6,151 nucleotides of DNA from contig JAUWCW010000129.1 of assembly GCA_030609125.1 (NCBI GenBank), positions 1 to 6,151 on the forward strand, given 5' to 3'. A program made the translations under genes and the position numbers. Positions 5,844-6,151 of the stretch are shown here, one piece after another. This DNA is from Candidatus Rokuibacteriota bacterium. Lineage in GTDB: Bacteria > JAUVQV01. A model generated the notes under the pieces. That model was not told where the DNA came from. It saw nothing but the letters and a program-made list of their open reading frames with translations, and made no database searches. The stretch's first letter is position 1. Each line of letters opens with the position of its first letter.

Positions 5844-6151
5844 TCAGCGCGCACCTGCTCCCTGCCCCGGAGGAGCCCTGCCCCGGGCACGGGTGGAAAG
5901 GCCTGCAAGAACCCCCGTGGCGGCGCCCGCAGCGTCCATGAGAACGTCCACTGCGGAAGGGTATCTCCCCACCACGAAGGATTGATGATACTCATCGAGC
6001 AGGCCGTATCCGACAGCCAGACACCACGCCAGAAACCATCGCGGCCGCGTCCCCCCCAGGGCCCTGGCGAGAAGGAAGCCGAGGACGGCGTATCCGAGAA
6101 AGTGCGCCGGTTTGTCCCACCCCCCGGGAAGCGGGATATCGTCACCGGGAC
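5844..6151 (-). CDS. VanZ-family membrane protein, C-terminal part (partial)
   Basis: Reading leftwards from 6149, 101 codons run to a TGA at 5846-5844; the start lies beyond the window. The translation carries the VanZ-like pattern in order: WDKPAHFLGY followed by a hydrophobic helix, a second hydrophobic helix, then LLDEYHQSFV, GRYPSAVDVL and a last small-residue-rich hydrophobic segment (MDAAGAATGVLAG). The acidic-Tyr-x-Gln-x-Phe-Val and Gly-Arg-x-x-x-x-x-Asp spacing is the conserved core of the family. Three probable membrane helices are visible (about residues 15-31, 38-51 and 68-84), followed by a short Arg/Gly/Pro-rich tail. VanZ itself gives low-level teicoplanin resistance in enterococci, but most relatives are small membrane proteins of unknown role, so no resistance function is inferred. 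An overlapping frame here (6145-5810) is a shadow. The gene converges on the kinase gene. Confidence 0.8.
   Translation of the reverse strand, partial: PGDDIPLPGGWDKPAHFLGYAVLGFLLARALGGTRPRWFLAWCLAVGYGLLDEYHQSFVVGRYPSAVDVLMDAAGAATGVLAGLSTRARGRAPPGQGAGAR

Noticed and set aside
5810-6145. 111-codon minus-strand frame at the right edge
   Set aside because: Its translation is low-complexity and matches nothing, whereas the overlapping minus frame ending at 5844 encodes a clear VanZ-like protein.

Overview
The window is GC-rich bacterial DNA with strongly G/C-biased third codon positions. Two complete genes lie on the + strand. They are flanked by the 5' tip of a divergent gene at the left edge and the 3' end of a convergent gene at the right edge. 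An anaerobe, or a facultative organism with anaerobic metabolism, is suggested by the single-chain pyruvate:ferredoxin oxidoreductase. Its protein style together with a soluble GAF-GAF histidine kinase would fit a Desulfuromonadales/Geobacter-like delta-proteobacterium. That assignment is an impression from family resemblance, not something the window proves.

Layout. Bases 1-29 (- strand) hold only the first nine codons of a gene that reads out of the window; a well-spaced Shine-Dalgarno sequence supports its start. Bases 30-311 are a divergent intergenic region with one weak promoter candidate for each direction, a small inverted repeat and a strong ribosome binding site for the next gene. 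Bases 312-3896 encode a 1194-residue pyruvate:ferredoxin (flavodoxin) oxidoreductase (NifJ/PFOR). All twelve iron-sulfur-ligating cysteines and the thiamine-site residues are recognisable. Bases 3897-3981 are a short gap with two tandem GC-rich hairpins and the next ribosome binding site. Bases 3982-5703 encode a 573-residue cytoplasmic sensor histidine kinase with two GAF domains. Bases 5704-5843 contain a hairpin that probably terminates transcription between convergent genes. Bases 5844-6151 (- strand) are the 3' end of a VanZ-family membrane protein, easily missed because its start codon lies outside the window.

How the genes may work together. PFOR interconverts pyruvate + CoA + oxidised ferredoxin with acetyl-CoA + CO2 + reduced ferredoxin, a central junction of anaerobic carbon and electron flow. 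The kinase follows on the same strand after 85 bp, so the two may be co-transcribed, at least partly. The kinase has no membrane segment or receiver domain, and no response regulator is in the window, so its partner is unknown. A link between the kinase and pyruvate or redox status is a hypothesis from gene order only. The VanZ-like gene is convergent and probably unrelated.

No mobile element, CRISPR array, tRNA or rRNA was seen. I found no clear evidence of a wholly new system. The points most worth a second look are the PFOR-kinase pairing, a Cys-x-x-Cys replacing the usual N-terminal PFOR motif, and the kinase's partial GAF ligand motifs.
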